Source of the DNA: Streptomyces venezuelae
GTDB lineage: Bacteria > Actinomycetota > Actinomycetes > Streptomycetales > Streptomycetaceae
Assembly: GCF_008642375.1 (NCBI RefSeq)
Contig: NZ_CP029194.1
Coordinates: forward strand, 7,930,501 to 7,994,500
DNA: 64,000 bases
Reading direction: 5' to 3'
Made by a program: the position numbers and the translations under genes
Notes under the pieces: model-generated
What the model was told of the DNA's origin: nothing
The model's input: only the letters and a program-made list of their open reading frames with translations
Databases searched by the model: none
Part shown: piece after piece, positions 7,974 to 16,626 of the stretch
Layout: each line of letters begins with the position of its first letter
Numbering within the stretch: position 1 is the first letter of the stretch

Positions 7974-8981
7974 TCAGAGTTCCCGGAAGACCGGCCGTGC
8001 CCAGGCAGGCGGTCCCGGTGGCGGTCCCGGCGGACGGGTGCCCGTCGTCACCACCTCGCCGCCAGGACCCGCGCCGGCCAGTGCCGACCGCAGCGCCGCG
8101 ACGAACTCCAGACACGTCCCGTACCGCTCCTCGGGGCTCTTCGCCAGAGCCCTCGCGAAGACCGAGTCCGCGGCCTCCGGCAGTCCCGGGCGCACCTCGG
8201 AGAGCGGCGGCGGAGGATCGTACTGCTGAGCCCACAGGACCGCCCAGTCCGTCTCGCGGCGGAAGGGCGGCGCGCCGACCAGCGTCTCGAACACCACGCA
8301 CGCGAGGCTGTAGACGTCGCAGCGGCCGTCGACCGGCTTGCCGGAGATCTGCTCCGGCGCCACGTAGTCGAGGGTGCCGACGAACTCGCCCACCGTCGTG
8401 AACCCGGTCAGCGACAGGGACTTCTTCGTCAGCCCGAAGTCCGTGAGGTAGACGTGCTCGGGGTGGTCGCGGTCCGTGCCCTCGGCGACCAGGATGTTGC
8501 CCGGCTTCACGTCCCGGTGCACCAGGTCGTGCGCGTGCGCCGCGTCCAGGGCGGAGGCCACCTGGGAGGCGATCCGCCCCGCCGTCGCGGGCGGCAGCGG
8601 CCCCTCGCGGTCGAGCAGGGCCACCAGGTCCTGCCCGGCCACGTACCGCATCGCGATGTACAGGACCCCCTCCGTCTCGCCGGCGTCGAAGACCGGCACG
8701 ATGTGCGGGTGGTCGATGGAGGCGGCGACCCGCGACTCGTGCGCGAAGCGCTTGCGGAAGGTGTCGTTGCGGGCCAGCTCGGGCGCGAGGAGCTTCAGGG
8801 CCACCGTCCGGTCCAGGCGCAGGTCCCGCGCCCGGTACACGACGGCCATGCCGCCGCGTCCGATCTCGCTCTCCACGAGGTAGCCCGCGATCTCCTTGCC
8901 GAGGAGTCCCGAGGCCCGGCCCGCCGGAAGACTCGCCGACACGTCCGCCGACAGGCCCCCGTCCCGCTCCCCGCCGGCCAT
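7974..8981 (-). CDS. Serine/threonine protein kinase (soluble, no PASTA or TM)
   Basis: This 335-residue Hanks-type kinase has a glycine loop GRGGMAVVYRA, the ATP lysine in VALKLL (about K63), HRDVKPGN (catalytic Asp about 156), DFG (Asp about 180) and APEQISGKPVDGRCDVYSLACVVFE. The activation loop contains SLSLTGFTTVGEFVGT with candidate phospho-threonines. The protein ends in a short Pro-rich tail, without the membrane segment or sensor domains of PknB types. It follows the SH3-like gene with a one-base TGATG overlap and sits downstream of an exporter with two FHA domains. Phosphorylation of that exporter is the likely job, by analogy with mycobacterial PknF and Rv1747. Confidence 0.92.
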   Translation of the reverse strand: MAGGERDGGLSADVSASLPAGRASGLLGKEIAGYLVESEIGRGGMAVVYRARDLRLDRTVALKLLAPELARNDTFRKRFAHESRVAASIDHPHIVPVFDAGETEGVLYIAMRYVAGQDLVALLDREGPLPPATAGRIASQVASALDAAHAHDLVHRDVKPGNILVAEGTDRDHPEHVYLTDFGLTKKSLSLTGFTTVGEFVGTLDYVAPEQISGKPVDGRCDVYSLACVVFETLVGAPPFRRETDWAVLWAQQYDPPPPLSEVRPGLPEAADSVFARALAKSPEERYGTCLEFVAALRSALAGAGPGGEVVTTGTRPPGPPPGPPAWARPVFREL

Positions 8982-9706
8982 CAGCTCTCACCTGCCGGTC
9001 CGGGCGGCCGCTCCACGAGCTGTGTCGGCGGCGGTCCGGCCGCCGCCACCGGGTCGGCCTGGGGCACCACCTGCGTCGGTTCGTACGCCGGGGGTCCGGG
9101 CGCCGACCGGTCGTCGGGGGCGGGCCCGGCGGAGTCCGGGTCGTCCGCCCGGGACTCGGGGGACCCGGGGGACTTCGGGGATCCGGGGGCCGGTGCGGCG
9201 GCCGACGGCGCCGCGGACGCCGCGTACGTACTGAGTCCGAGCCCGTCGCAGAACACCCAGCGCTCGTGCTCCGCGTCGTACAGCCACACCGACTCGCCGT
9301 CGACGACCATTCCCACCCGCAGGCCGCGGGTCCGCAGCCGGAAGCCCTCGCCGTCCAGGCTGCCCGCGCCCAGCGCCTCGGCCGCCCGCCTGTACCGGCC
9401 CAGCGAGTCCTCGGCGCGGGCGAGGAGGGGGCGCGGATCGGCCGTCCTCGTGAGCGGCCGGCCGGCCGCCGGAGGGTCGTCCGGCACCGTGACGAGGAGC
9501 CGCGCGTCGACCCATGCCGACCAGCCGTTCGAGCACAGCACCCGCCCCCAGTCCCCGGCCCGCTCCGTGAGCCGTACCGGCAGGAACGCGTCGAGGGACA
9601 CCGTCGGCAGCCCCGGATCCGGGGCCTCCCAGGCGGGGAGACCGGAGCGGGGCACGACATGGGTGGGCCGGAAGTCCGGCACACCGTCGGGTACGGGGAA
9701 GCTCAC
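8981..9706 (-). CDS. SH3-like hypothetical protein of the FHA-ABC/kinase operon
   Basis: The 241-residue protein contains an SH3b-like stretch (about 38-75: LPVRLTERAGDWGRVLCSNGWSAWVDARLL in two parts). A helical middle region, LLARAEDSLGRYRRAAEALG, is followed by a second small beta domain with SVWLYDAEHERWVFCDG. The last 90 residues are Pro/Ala/Gly-rich and disordered, with two similar ends, PTQVVPQ and PTQLVE, that are possible phosphorylation or binding sites. No signal peptide is seen, so it is probably a cytoplasmic adaptor. It lies between the exporter and kinase genes (12-base gap and one-base overlap), so the three form one transcription unit. Confidence 0.7.
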   Translation of the reverse strand: MSFPVPDGVPDFRPTHVVPRSGLPAWEAPDPGLPTVSLDAFLPVRLTERAGDWGRVLCSNGWSAWVDARLLVTVPDDPPAAGRPLTRTADPRPLLARAEDSLGRYRRAAEALGAGSLDGEGFRLRTRGLRVGMVVDGESVWLYDAEHERWVFCDGLGLSTYAASAAPSAAAPAPGSPKSPGSPESRADDPDSAGPAPDDRSAPGPPAYEPTQVVPQADPVAAAGPPPTQLVERPPGPAGES

Positions 9707-9718
9707 GGTCCCATCTCC

Positions 9719-12472
9719 CTACCTGCGCATCACGACAGGCTCGTGGCGGCGCAGCAGGCGCGCCACGACCACGCCGAGGGCGAGACAGATCACGACCAGC
9801 ATGCCCATGTCGAACAGCCAGGCCTCCACGGTGTGGTTCATCAGCGGATCGTCGGTCTTCTCGTTCGGCGCGACCGTCCCGATGTCGATGGTCGCGCCCA
9901 TGGCGGCGAACGCCCAGCGCGAGGGCACCAGCCAGGCCAGCTGCGCCAGGACCGGCGTACTGCTCACGGTGAGCAGCGCGCCGCAGAACACCACCTGCAC
10001 GATGGCGAGGAGGACGAGCAGCGGCATCGTCACCTCCTCCTTGCGGACCACGGCCGACACGAGGAGGCCGAGCATCATCGCGGTGAAGGAGAGGAGCGCG
10101 ACGGCGAGGGTGATCTCGACGAGCGGCGGCAGCAGGACCCCCTCGCCGCCGGGCACGTTCAGCGGGATGCCGATCAGCGCCACCAGGGTCAGGACCACCG
10201 CCTGCACGATCGTGATCGTGCCGAGGACCACCACTTTGGAGGCGAGGTACGCCGAGCGGGACAGGCCGACGGCTCTCTCGCGGCGGTAGATCGAGCGTTC
10301 CTTGACCAGCTCGCGCACGGCGTTCGCCGCGCCGGTGAGGACCCCGCCCACACAGAGGATGAGCAGGACGTTCAGGGACGACTCCGGGGTGAACCGGCCC
10401 TCCGACAGCGCGCGGGCCATCGCGCCCATCACGAACGGCAGCGCGATCATGATCACGAGGAAGGTCCGGTCGGCGCCGAGCGCGACGGCGTACCGCCGGA
10501 CCAGGGTCCGCAGCTGGGAGCCCCAGCTCTGAGCCTTCGGCGGCGGGCCGAGTACGGGGATGTCCCTCCCGGCATGCCCGGCCGCCGGTCCGCCCTGCCC
10601 GGCCGCGCCGGAGTCGGGGGAGCCGCCGGTGGGCAGGAAGGGTCGGGCCGTCGCGTCGGCGACGTACCGGCGGTGGAAACGGGAGGCCCGGTACTGGCCT
10701 GCCCAGTCGCGGTCCCGGTCGTTCTCGAAGGCCTCGAAGGCCTCCGGCCACTGCGTGTAGCCGAAGAAGTCGAGGGTGTCGGCCGGCGGCCCGTAGTAGG
10801 CGACCCGGCCGCCGGGGGCGAGGACGAGGAGCCGGTCGCAGACGTCCAGGCTGAGCACGCTGTGCGTGACGACGACGACCGTGCGCCCGTCGTCCGCGAG
10901 CCCGCGCAGCATGTGCATCACGGACCGGTCCATCCCCGGGTCGAGGCCGGACGTCGGCTCGTCGAGGAAGAGCAGCGAGGGCTTGGTGAGCAGTTCGAGG
11001 GCGACGCTCACCCGCTTGCGCTGGCCGCCGGAGAGACTGTGGATCGGCTGCTCCGCCCGCTCCACGAGACCGAGCTCGCGGATCACCTCGTCGACCCTGG
11101 CCCGCCGCTCGGCGGGCGCGGTGTCCTCGGGGAAGCGCAGCTCGGCGGCGTAGCCGAGGGCCCGGCGGACGGTGAGCTGGAGGTGCAGGATGTCGTCCTG
11201 CGGGACGAGCCCGATGCGCTGGCGCAGTTCGGCGTAGTCCCGGTACAGGTCACGGCCGTCGTAGAGCACGTTGCCCCGGTCGGCCGGCCGCTGGCCGGTC
11301 AGTGCGTTGAGGAGCGTGGACTTCCCGGCACCGGACGGTCCGACGACGGCGAGGAGGCTCTTCTCGCCCACGGGGAAGGACACCTCGTCGAGAAGGGTCT
11401 TGCGGCCGTGGTCGACGGTGACGGCGAGTGCCTGGACGTCGAGGGAGATCTCGCCGTCGTCGGTGAACTCGACGAGCTGCCCGCCGATCAGGCAGAACGC
11501 GCAGTGTCCGATGCCGACGATGTCGTCCGGCGTCACGCGCGCTTCTTCGACGCGACGGCCGTTGAGGAAGGTGCCGTTGTGGCTGCCGAGGTCGTGGATC
11601 CAGTACGTGCCGTCGGGCCGGGCGCGCAGTTCGGCGTGCCGGCGGGAGACGACGAGGTCGGCGACGACGATGTCGTTCTCGGGTGCCCGGCCGATCCGGA
11701 TGCTGTGGGCGGGCAGCGGCCGCACGGACGTCGGCGCCCGGAAGGTGCCGGTGGCGGCGGGGTGCGAGACGGAGGGCGGGCGGAGCAGCGCGCCGGCGGA
11801 GGGCCCGGGGAGGGGCGGTGCGGGGACGGCCGCCGGTGCGGAGGCGGACGGTCCGGGGGACGAAGGGGCGGGGTGTACGGGGAGCGGGGGCGCCGGCACC
11901 GGTGGCGCGGGCTCGGCGGACCCAACCGGCTCGACGGACCCAACCGGCTCGACCGGCCCGACCGGCCCAACCGGCTCGGCGGTCGGCGGCTCCGGGGCGG
12001 GGCGCGGCGGCACCGGCGGTTCGTGGAGCGGGGGTGCGGGGGGAGGCGGCTCGGGGACCGGCCGCGTCGGGACCGGCGGCACGTCGGGCGGGGGCACCGG
12101 GACCGGCGGTTCCTGGGGCGAAGGCGGGGGCGCCGGCGGGCGGGCCCGGGGCGCGGCCGAGAGCACCGCGCGCGGGCCGTCCTCCGGATGCCCGAACCGC
12201 ACGACCGTCCCGGGGCCGACCTCCCGGGCCCCGGCCACCCGCAGCCCGTTCGCGAAGGTGCCGTTCGTGCTGCCCTCGTCCGTCAGGTCCCAGTGGCCGC
12301 CGACGGCGCGGAGCATCGCGTGGTGCCAGGACGCCCGTGCGTCCGAGAGCACGACGTCGCTGGTGGGGTCGCGCCCGATGCGATAGACGCGACTCGGGTC
12401 CATGAGCGTCGCGTCCCCGTCGATCTCGAGGACCAGACCGGGCGCGGCGGGCGCGACGGGCCGCTCTCCCAT
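9719..12472 (-). CDS. FHA-FHA-ABC ATPase-ABC2 permease fusion exporter (Rv1747-like)
   Basis: The 917-residue protein has FHA1 (about 28-95, RIGRDPTSDVVLSD and STNGTFANG), a Pro-rich linker of about 150 residues, FHA2 (about 256-335, RIGRAPENDIVVAD, SRRHAEL and SHNGTFLNG), an ABC domain and a C-terminal six-helix ABC2 membrane domain. The ABC domain shows Walker A GPSGAGKST (about 378-386), signature LSGGQRKRVSV (about 480) and Walker B LLFLDEPTSGLD. This is the layout of M. tuberculosis Rv1747, an exporter regulated by PknF phosphorylation of its FHA linker. The adjacent kinase makes the same logic likely here. The exported substrate is unknown; cell-envelope glycolipids are the mycobacterial precedent. 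Threonines are scarce in the linker, so the phosphosites may lie elsewhere. Confidence 0.9.
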   Translation of the reverse strand: MGERPVAPAAPGLVLEIDGDATLMDPSRVYRIGRDPTSDVVLSDARASWHHAMLRAVGGHWDLTDEGSTNGTFANGLRVAGAREVGPGTVVRFGHPEDGPRAVLSAAPRARPPAPPPSPQEPPVPVPPPDVPPVPTRPVPEPPPPAPPLHEPPVPPRPAPEPPTAEPVGPVGPVEPVGSVEPVGSAEPAPPVPAPPLPVHPAPSSPGPSASAPAAVPAPPLPGPSAGALLRPPSVSHPAATGTFRAPTSVRPLPAHSIRIGRAPENDIVVADLVVSRRHAELRARPDGTYWIHDLGSHNGTFLNGRRVEEARVTPDDIVGIGHCAFCLIGGQLVEFTDDGEISLDVQALAVTVDHGRKTLLDEVSFPVGEKSLLAVVGPSGAGKSTLLNALTGQRPADRGNVLYDGRDLYRDYAELRQRIGLVPQDDILHLQLTVRRALGYAAELRFPEDTAPAERRARVDEVIRELGLVERAEQPIHSLSGGQRKRVSVALELLTKPSLLFLDEPTSGLDPGMDRSVMHMLRGLADDGRTVVVVTHSVLSLDVCDRLLVLAPGGRVAYYGPPADTLDFFGYTQWPEAFEAFENDRDRDWAGQYRASRFHRRYVADATARPFLPTGGSPDSGAAGQGGPAAGHAGRDIPVLGPPPKAQSWGSQLRTLVRRYAVALGADRTFLVIMIALPFVMGAMARALSEGRFTPESSLNVLLILCVGGVLTGAANAVRELVKERSIYRRERAVGLSRSAYLASKVVVLGTITIVQAVVLTLVALIGIPLNVPGGEGVLLPPLVEITLAVALLSFTAMMLGLLVSAVVRKEEVTMPLLVLLAIVQVVFCGALLTVSSTPVLAQLAWLVPSRWAFAAMGATIDIGTVAPNEKTDDPLMNHTVEAWLFDMGMLVVICLALGVVVARLLRRHEPVVMRR
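11911..11973. repeat. 18-bp tandem repeat inside the FHA linker
   Basis: Three and a half 18-bp units related to GCTCGACGGACCCAACCG (11911-11928, 11929-11946, 11947-11964, then partial) encode a six-residue PVGS(V/A)E-type repeat in the linker between the two FHA domains. It is probably length-variable between strains. Confidence 0.7.
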
Positions 12473-12574
12473 GCGTGAATCCTAACCGTCGGCGCTGATC
12501 CCTGCCCGAGGGAGCACGCCGGTAGGGTGGGCGCTTCCGCCGCCGGAAGCGGCGCCCGACGAAGGAGGCCCACC

Positions 12575-13231
12575 GTGCCGAAAGGTGTCACCAGGCGGCG
12601 GCCCCGCACGCGCGCGGCGCTGCTGAAGGCCGCCCTGGAGGCCTTCGCCGAGCACGGTTTCCACGCGACGACGATCGAGCAGGTCTGCGAACGCGCGGGC
12701 TACACGCGGGGCGCGTACTACTCGAACTTCGCCAGCAAGGAGGAGCTCTTCCTCGCGCTCTTCGACGAGCACAGCGACCGGACCGTACGGCGGCTCGCCG
12801 ACGCGATCGACGCGCTGACCGCCGAGGAGTACACGTTGACGCGGCTGGCCGAGCTCGCCGCCCGCATCGAGCCGGACGAGCGTGACTGGTACCTGGTCAC
12901 CACGGAGTTCACCCTGCACGCGATCCGCGACCGGCAGGCCGCCTGGGTGCTCGCCCGCCACGACGAGCGGCTGCGCGCCGAGATCGCCCGCGGCCTCACG
13001 CTCGTCCTGCGCCGGGCGGGGCGTGAGCTGACCGTGGACGCGGACCGGTTCGCCCGGCTGATCGTCGCCCTGCGCGAGGGCGGACTCGCGCAGAGCTACG
13101 TCGAGCCGGAGGCGCTGCCGCCCGGCAGCCTGGAGCGTGAGTTCCTCGGCCCGCTCCTGGAGGTGTCGACCCGGGAACTCCCCGCTCCCGAAGGTCAGCC
13201 GAACAGGTCCGGGTCGGAAGCGGTGATCTGA
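12575..13231 (+). CDS. TetR-family transcriptional regulator
   Basis: The 218-residue protein has a TetR helix-turn-helix at about 10-55 (RAALLKAALEAFAEHGFHAT then TIEQVCERAGYTRGAYYSNF) and a variable ligand-binding domain. GTG at 12575 is preceded by AGGAGG at 12563-12568. It is convergent with, and overlaps by 37 bp, the class II aldolase gene. A TetR-like palindrome lies in the divergent promoter of that aldolase and the aldehyde dehydrogenase, so these are the most likely targets. The inducer is not evident. Confidence 0.85.
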   Translation: MPKGVTRRRPRTRAALLKAALEAFAEHGFHATTIEQVCERAGYTRGAYYSNFASKEELFLALFDEHSDRTVRRLADAIDALTAEEYTLTRLAELAARIEPDERDWYLVTTEFTLHAIRDRQAAWVLARHDERLRAEIARGLTLVLRRAGRELTVDADRFARLIVALREGGLAQSYVEPEALPPGSLEREFLGPLLEVSTRELPAPEGQPNRSGSEAVI

Positions 13232-14001
13232 TCCCACAGGGGGCGCGCCTGGAACCAGCCCGCGAGGTGACTGCCCAGCTGGCCACGGGTGAGGAGCGCC
13301 GTCTCCCGGTCGATCAGCTGCGGGGTGCCCGCCGCCATCGCGAGGAGCTGCGCCTGGCAGGACCGCTCCATGGTGACGAACCACCACACGGCCTCGGCGA
13401 CGGAGTGGCCGACGGTGAGGAGCCCGTGGTTCTTGAGGATGACGGCCTTGTGCCCGCCGAGGGCCTTCGCGACCCGCTCGCCCTCCTCGGTCTCGTTGAC
13501 CACGCCCCGGTAGTCGTCGTAGATCCCGTGGTCCTCGAAGAAGGCGCACGCGTCCTGGGTGATCGGGTCCAGCGGGATGCCGAGGCTGGAGAACGCCTTG
13601 CCGTGCAGGGAGTGCGCGTGCGCGGCGGCGACGGCGTCCGGCCGGGCGGCGTGGACGCGCGAGTGGATGACGAACGCGGCCCGGTTCACGGGGCTGCGGC
13701 CTTCGATGACGGTCCCCTCGTGGTCCACCAGGATCAGGTCCGAGGCCTTGATCCGGCCGAAGCTCACGCCGAACGGGTTGACCCAGAAGGCGTTCGGGTC
13801 ACCGGGGTCGCGGACGGTGATGTGCCCGGCGACCCCTTCGGAGAACCCGAACCGGCCGAAGATCCGGAATCCGGCGGCGAGCTGCTCCTTGCGGTACCGG
13901 CGCTCCTCCTCGACGGTGTCGAAGGTGGGCGGCAGCGGCAGGACGACCCCGTCGGGCAGCGGCCCGACAGCGGCGGCGAGAGCGGGCGGCACGGTGCTCA
14001 T
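13195..14001 (-). CDS. Class II aldolase/adducin-family protein
   Basis: The 268-residue protein has the zinc-site motif of class II aldolases: HSRVHAARPDAVAAAHAHSL supplies the H-x-H pair and NHGLLTVG a further His. EGVAGHITVRDPG is the N-terminal phosphate-loop equivalent. This branch, with a long N-terminus and a bulky C-terminal helix, is common in Streptomyces and has no firmly known substrate. The ATG at 13999-14001 follows GAGGAG by seven bases. It is divergent from a succinate-semialdehyde dehydrogenase with a shared palindromic operator, so a role in catabolism of an aldehyde or hydroxy-keto compound is plausible. Confidence 0.85.
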   Translation of the reverse strand: MSTVPPALAAAVGPLPDGVVLPLPPTFDTVEEERRYRKEQLAAGFRIFGRFGFSEGVAGHITVRDPGDPNAFWVNPFGVSFGRIKASDLILVDHEGTVIEGRSPVNRAAFVIHSRVHAARPDAVAAAHAHSLHGKAFSSLGIPLDPITQDACAFFEDHGIYDDYRGVVNETEEGERVAKALGGHKAVILKNHGLLTVGHSVAEAVWWFVTMERSCQAQLLAMAAGTPQLIDRETALLTRGQLGSHLAGWFQARPLWDQITASDPDLFG

Positions 14002-14042
14002 GGCGGCTCCTCGGTGAGCGGGCGGGGCACGGCGCGCCAAAA

Positions 14043-14064
14043 GATACAGAGATGTATCCGATAC
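14043..14064. promoter_or_regulatory. Palindromic TetR-type operator
   Basis: GATACA-GAGA-TGTATC (14043-14058) is a perfect inverted repeat. An overlapping palindrome GTATC-C-GATAC occupies 14054-14064. The site lies 42 bp before the aldolase start and 123 bp before the dehydrogenase start. Its size and symmetry fit a TetR dimer or a dimer pair; the TetR encoded at 12575-13231 is the natural candidate. Confidence 0.6.
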
Positions 14065-14186
14065 GACAACGGATCGACAGGCCGAGAACCCCTGCGGGGT
14101 GTCACCCCACCGCGCCGCCCCTGTTGCGCCGCCGCCCCCGGCGCGGGAGGTTGCCCGTGGGGGTCGACGGCAGGAGGAGAGACGTC

Positions 14187-15584
14187 ATGGGCATCGCCAC
14201 GGTGAACCCCGCGACGGGCGCGACGCTGCGTACCTACGAGGCCCACGGGCCGGAGGAGGTCGAGCGGCGCATCGCCGCCGCACACGAGGCGTACCGCCAG
14301 TACCGCACCACCTCCTTCGCCGAGCGCGCCCGCCTCCTGCGCGCCGCGGCCACGCTCCTCGACGAGGACACCGACGACATCGCGCACACCATGACCGTCG
14401 AGATGGGCAAGCCGATCGCCGCCGCCCGCGCGGAGGCCGGCAAGTGCGCCAAGGCCATGCGCTGGTACGCCCACAACGCCGAGAAGCTCCTCGCCGACGA
14501 GCACCCCGCGGAGAGCGACGTCCAGGACTCCGGCGCGGACAGGGCCCGCGTGCACTACCGGCCCCTCGGCCCGATCCTCGCGGTCATGCCGTGGAACTTC
14601 CCGCTCTGGCAGGTGATCCGCTTCGCCGCGCCCGCGCTCATGGCGGGCAACACCGGCCTCCTGAAGCACGCCTCCAACGTGCCGCAGACCGCGCTCTACC
14701 TGGGCGACCTCTTCCGGCGCGCCGGATTCCCCGAGGGCTGCTTCCAGACCCTCCTCATCGGCTCGGGCGACGTCGAGCGCGTCCTGCGGGACCCCAGGGT
14801 CGTCGCCGCCACCCTCACCGGCAGTGAACCCGCCGGCCGGGCCGTGGCCGCCGTCGCGGGGGACGAGGTGAAGAAGACCGTCCTGGAACTCGGCGGCAGC
14901 GACCCGTTCATCGTCATGCCGTCCGCGGACATCGTCGCGGCGGTGAAGACGGCCGTCACCGCGCGCGTCCAGAACAACGGCCAGTCCTGCATCGCCGCCA
15001 AGCGGTTCATCGTCCACCAGAACGTGTACGACGACTTCTCCGAGCGCTTCACTGCCGCCATGAACGCCCTCACCGTCGGCGATCCCCTCGACGAGTCCAC
15101 CGACGTCGGCCCCCTCGCCACCGAGCAGGGCAGGACCGACCTGGAGGAACTCGTCGACGACGCGGTACGGCGGGGTGCCGCCGCCCTGTGCGGCGGCCGG
15201 CGCCCCGAGGACCCGGAGCTCGCGAACGGCTGGTACTACCGGCCCACCGTGCTCGTCGGCATCACCCCGGAGATGCGGATCCACCACGAGGAGGCCTTCG
15301 GGCCGGTCGCCACCGTCTACCCGGTCCGCGACATCGACGAGGCCGTGACCGTGGCCAACGACTCCCCGTTCGGACTCAGTTCGAACGTGTGGACCCGCTC
15401 TCAGGAGGACATCGCCTTCTTCGTCCGCGACCTGGAGGCCGGGGGCGTCTTCGTCAACGGCATGACGGCCTCGCACCCCGCCCTGCCCTTCGGCGGGATC
15501 AAGCGCTCCGGATACGGCCGCGAGCTGTCCGGCCACGGCATCCGCGAGTTCTGCAACGCGACGACGGTCTGGCAGCGCGCCTGA
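14187..15584 (+). CDS. gabD: NADP-type succinate-semialdehyde dehydrogenase
   Basis: This 465-residue aldehyde dehydrogenase matches the GabD-I subgroup. It has WNFPLWQVIRFAAPALMAGN, the catalytic Glu in LELGGSDPF (about E234), the nucleophile in NNGQSCIAAKRF (about C268), and the C-terminal HPALPFGGIKRSGYGRELSG. It oxidises succinate semialdehyde to succinate with NAD(P)+. AGGAGGA lies ten bases before the ATG. It shares a promoter region with the class II aldolase, which argues for a joint pathway rather than simple GABA degradation; no GABA transaminase is nearby. Confidence 0.87.
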   Translation: MGIATVNPATGATLRTYEAHGPEEVERRIAAAHEAYRQYRTTSFAERARLLRAAATLLDEDTDDIAHTMTVEMGKPIAAARAEAGKCAKAMRWYAHNAEKLLADEHPAESDVQDSGADRARVHYRPLGPILAVMPWNFPLWQVIRFAAPALMAGNTGLLKHASNVPQTALYLGDLFRRAGFPEGCFQTLLIGSGDVERVLRDPRVVAATLTGSEPAGRAVAAVAGDEVKKTVLELGGSDPFIVMPSADIVAAVKTAVTARVQNNGQSCIAAKRFIVHQNVYDDFSERFTAAMNALTVGDPLDESTDVGPLATEQGRTDLEELVDDAVRRGAAALCGGRRPEDPELANGWYYRPTVLVGITPEMRIHHEEAFGPVATVYPVRDIDEAVTVANDSPFGLSSNVWTRSQEDIAFFVRDLEAGGVFVNGMTASHPALPFGGIKRSGYGRELSGHGIREFCNATTVWQRA

Positions 15585-15591
15585 CGCATGC

Positions 15592-16617
15592 TCAGGACCG
15601 TGCCCACTGCGACAGACGGTCCGCCGGCCAGGTGTTGATCACCCGCTCCTCCGGCACTCCGCACTCCTCGGCCCGCGCGCAGCCGAGGATCTGCCACTCC
15701 AGCTGCCCGGGCGCGTGGGCGTCCGTGTCCACCGCGAAGTACGTGCCCGCCGCCACCGCGAGCCGCAGCAGCCGCCGCGGCGGATCGAGCCGTTCCGGGC
15801 GGCTGTTGATCTCGACGGCCGTGTCCGACCCGGCGCACGCGGCGAACACCCGCTCCGCGTCGAACTCCGACTCCGGCCGCAGCCGCCCGCCCGCCACCAG
15901 ACGGCCCGTGCAGTGCCCGAGGACGTCCATCAGCGGGTTGCGGACGGCCCGTTCGAGACGGCGGGTCATCGCCTTCGCGTCCATCCGGAGCTTCGAGTGG
16001 ACCGAACCGACCACCAGGTCCAGACGGTCGAGCAGCTCCGGCTCCTGGTCGAGCGAACCGTCGTCCAGGATGTCGCACTCGATCCCCGTGAGCAGCCGGA
16101 AGGGCGCCCACTCCTCGTTCAGCCGCGCCACCACGTCCAGTTGCTCCCGCAGCCGCTCCGGCGACAGGCCACGCGCCACCGTGAGCCGGGGCGAATGGTC
16201 GGTGAGCACCGCCCACTCGTGGCCGAGAGCCGCCGCCGCCCGCCCCATGTCCTCGATCGTGGCGCCACCGTCGGACCAGTCCGAATGGAGGTGGCAGTCG
16301 CCGCGCAGCGCCGCCCGCAGCGCCTCGCCCCCGACCGCCGGACCGTCGGACCGCAGGGACTCCTCCAGCTCTCCCTCAAGGACCGCCAGGTACTCGGGGA
16401 CCCGGCCGTCGAGCGCCTCGCGCACCACCGCCGCCGTCTTCGGCCCGATCCCCTTCACCGACTCCAGGGTGCCCGCCGCCGCGCGCCGGGCCGCCTCGCC
16501 CTCCGGCAGGGCGCCCACGGCAGCCGCGGCCGTACGGAACGCCCGCGCCCGATAGCCCGGCGCCTGAGCGCGCTCCAGCAGGAACGCGATCCGGTTCAGC
16601 GCGGCCACGGGATCCAC
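15592..16617 (-). CDS. HhH-PHP domain phosphoesterase (PolX C-terminal-like)
   Basis: The 341-residue protein starts with a helix-hairpin-helix region related to the 8-kDa domain of DNA polymerase X (LESVKGIGPKTAAVVREALDG, about 52-71). A PHP domain follows, with metal ligands in DCHLHSDWSDG, VLTDHSP, GIECDI, GSVHSK, DVLGHCTG and VDTDAHA. There is no polymerase palm. Such proteins are probable metal-dependent phosphodiesterases or histidinol-phosphatase-like enzymes; a DNA-repair role is only suggested by the HhH domain. The GTG start lies nine bases after the stop of the SpoIIE-type phosphatase, with GAGGGGG between, so it is the second gene of that operon. Confidence 0.85.
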   Translation of the reverse strand: MDPVAALNRIAFLLERAQAPGYRARAFRTAAAAVGALPEGEAARRAAAGTLESVKGIGPKTAAVVREALDGRVPEYLAVLEGELEESLRSDGPAVGGEALRAALRGDCHLHSDWSDGGATIEDMGRAAAALGHEWAVLTDHSPRLTVARGLSPERLREQLDVVARLNEEWAPFRLLTGIECDILDDGSLDQEPELLDRLDLVVGSVHSKLRMDAKAMTRRLERAVRNPLMDVLGHCTGRLVAGGRLRPESEFDAERVFAACAGSDTAVEINSRPERLDPPRRLLRLAVAAGTYFAVDTDAHAPGQLEWQILGCARAEECGVPEERVINTWPADRLSQWARS

Positions 16618-16626
16618 GGCGCCCCC

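Noticed and set aside
9266-12478. A 1070-codon open frame on the plus strand
   Set aside because: It is antisense to the FHA-ABC exporter gene and contains long His/Arg/Gln and Gly runs with no fold signature.
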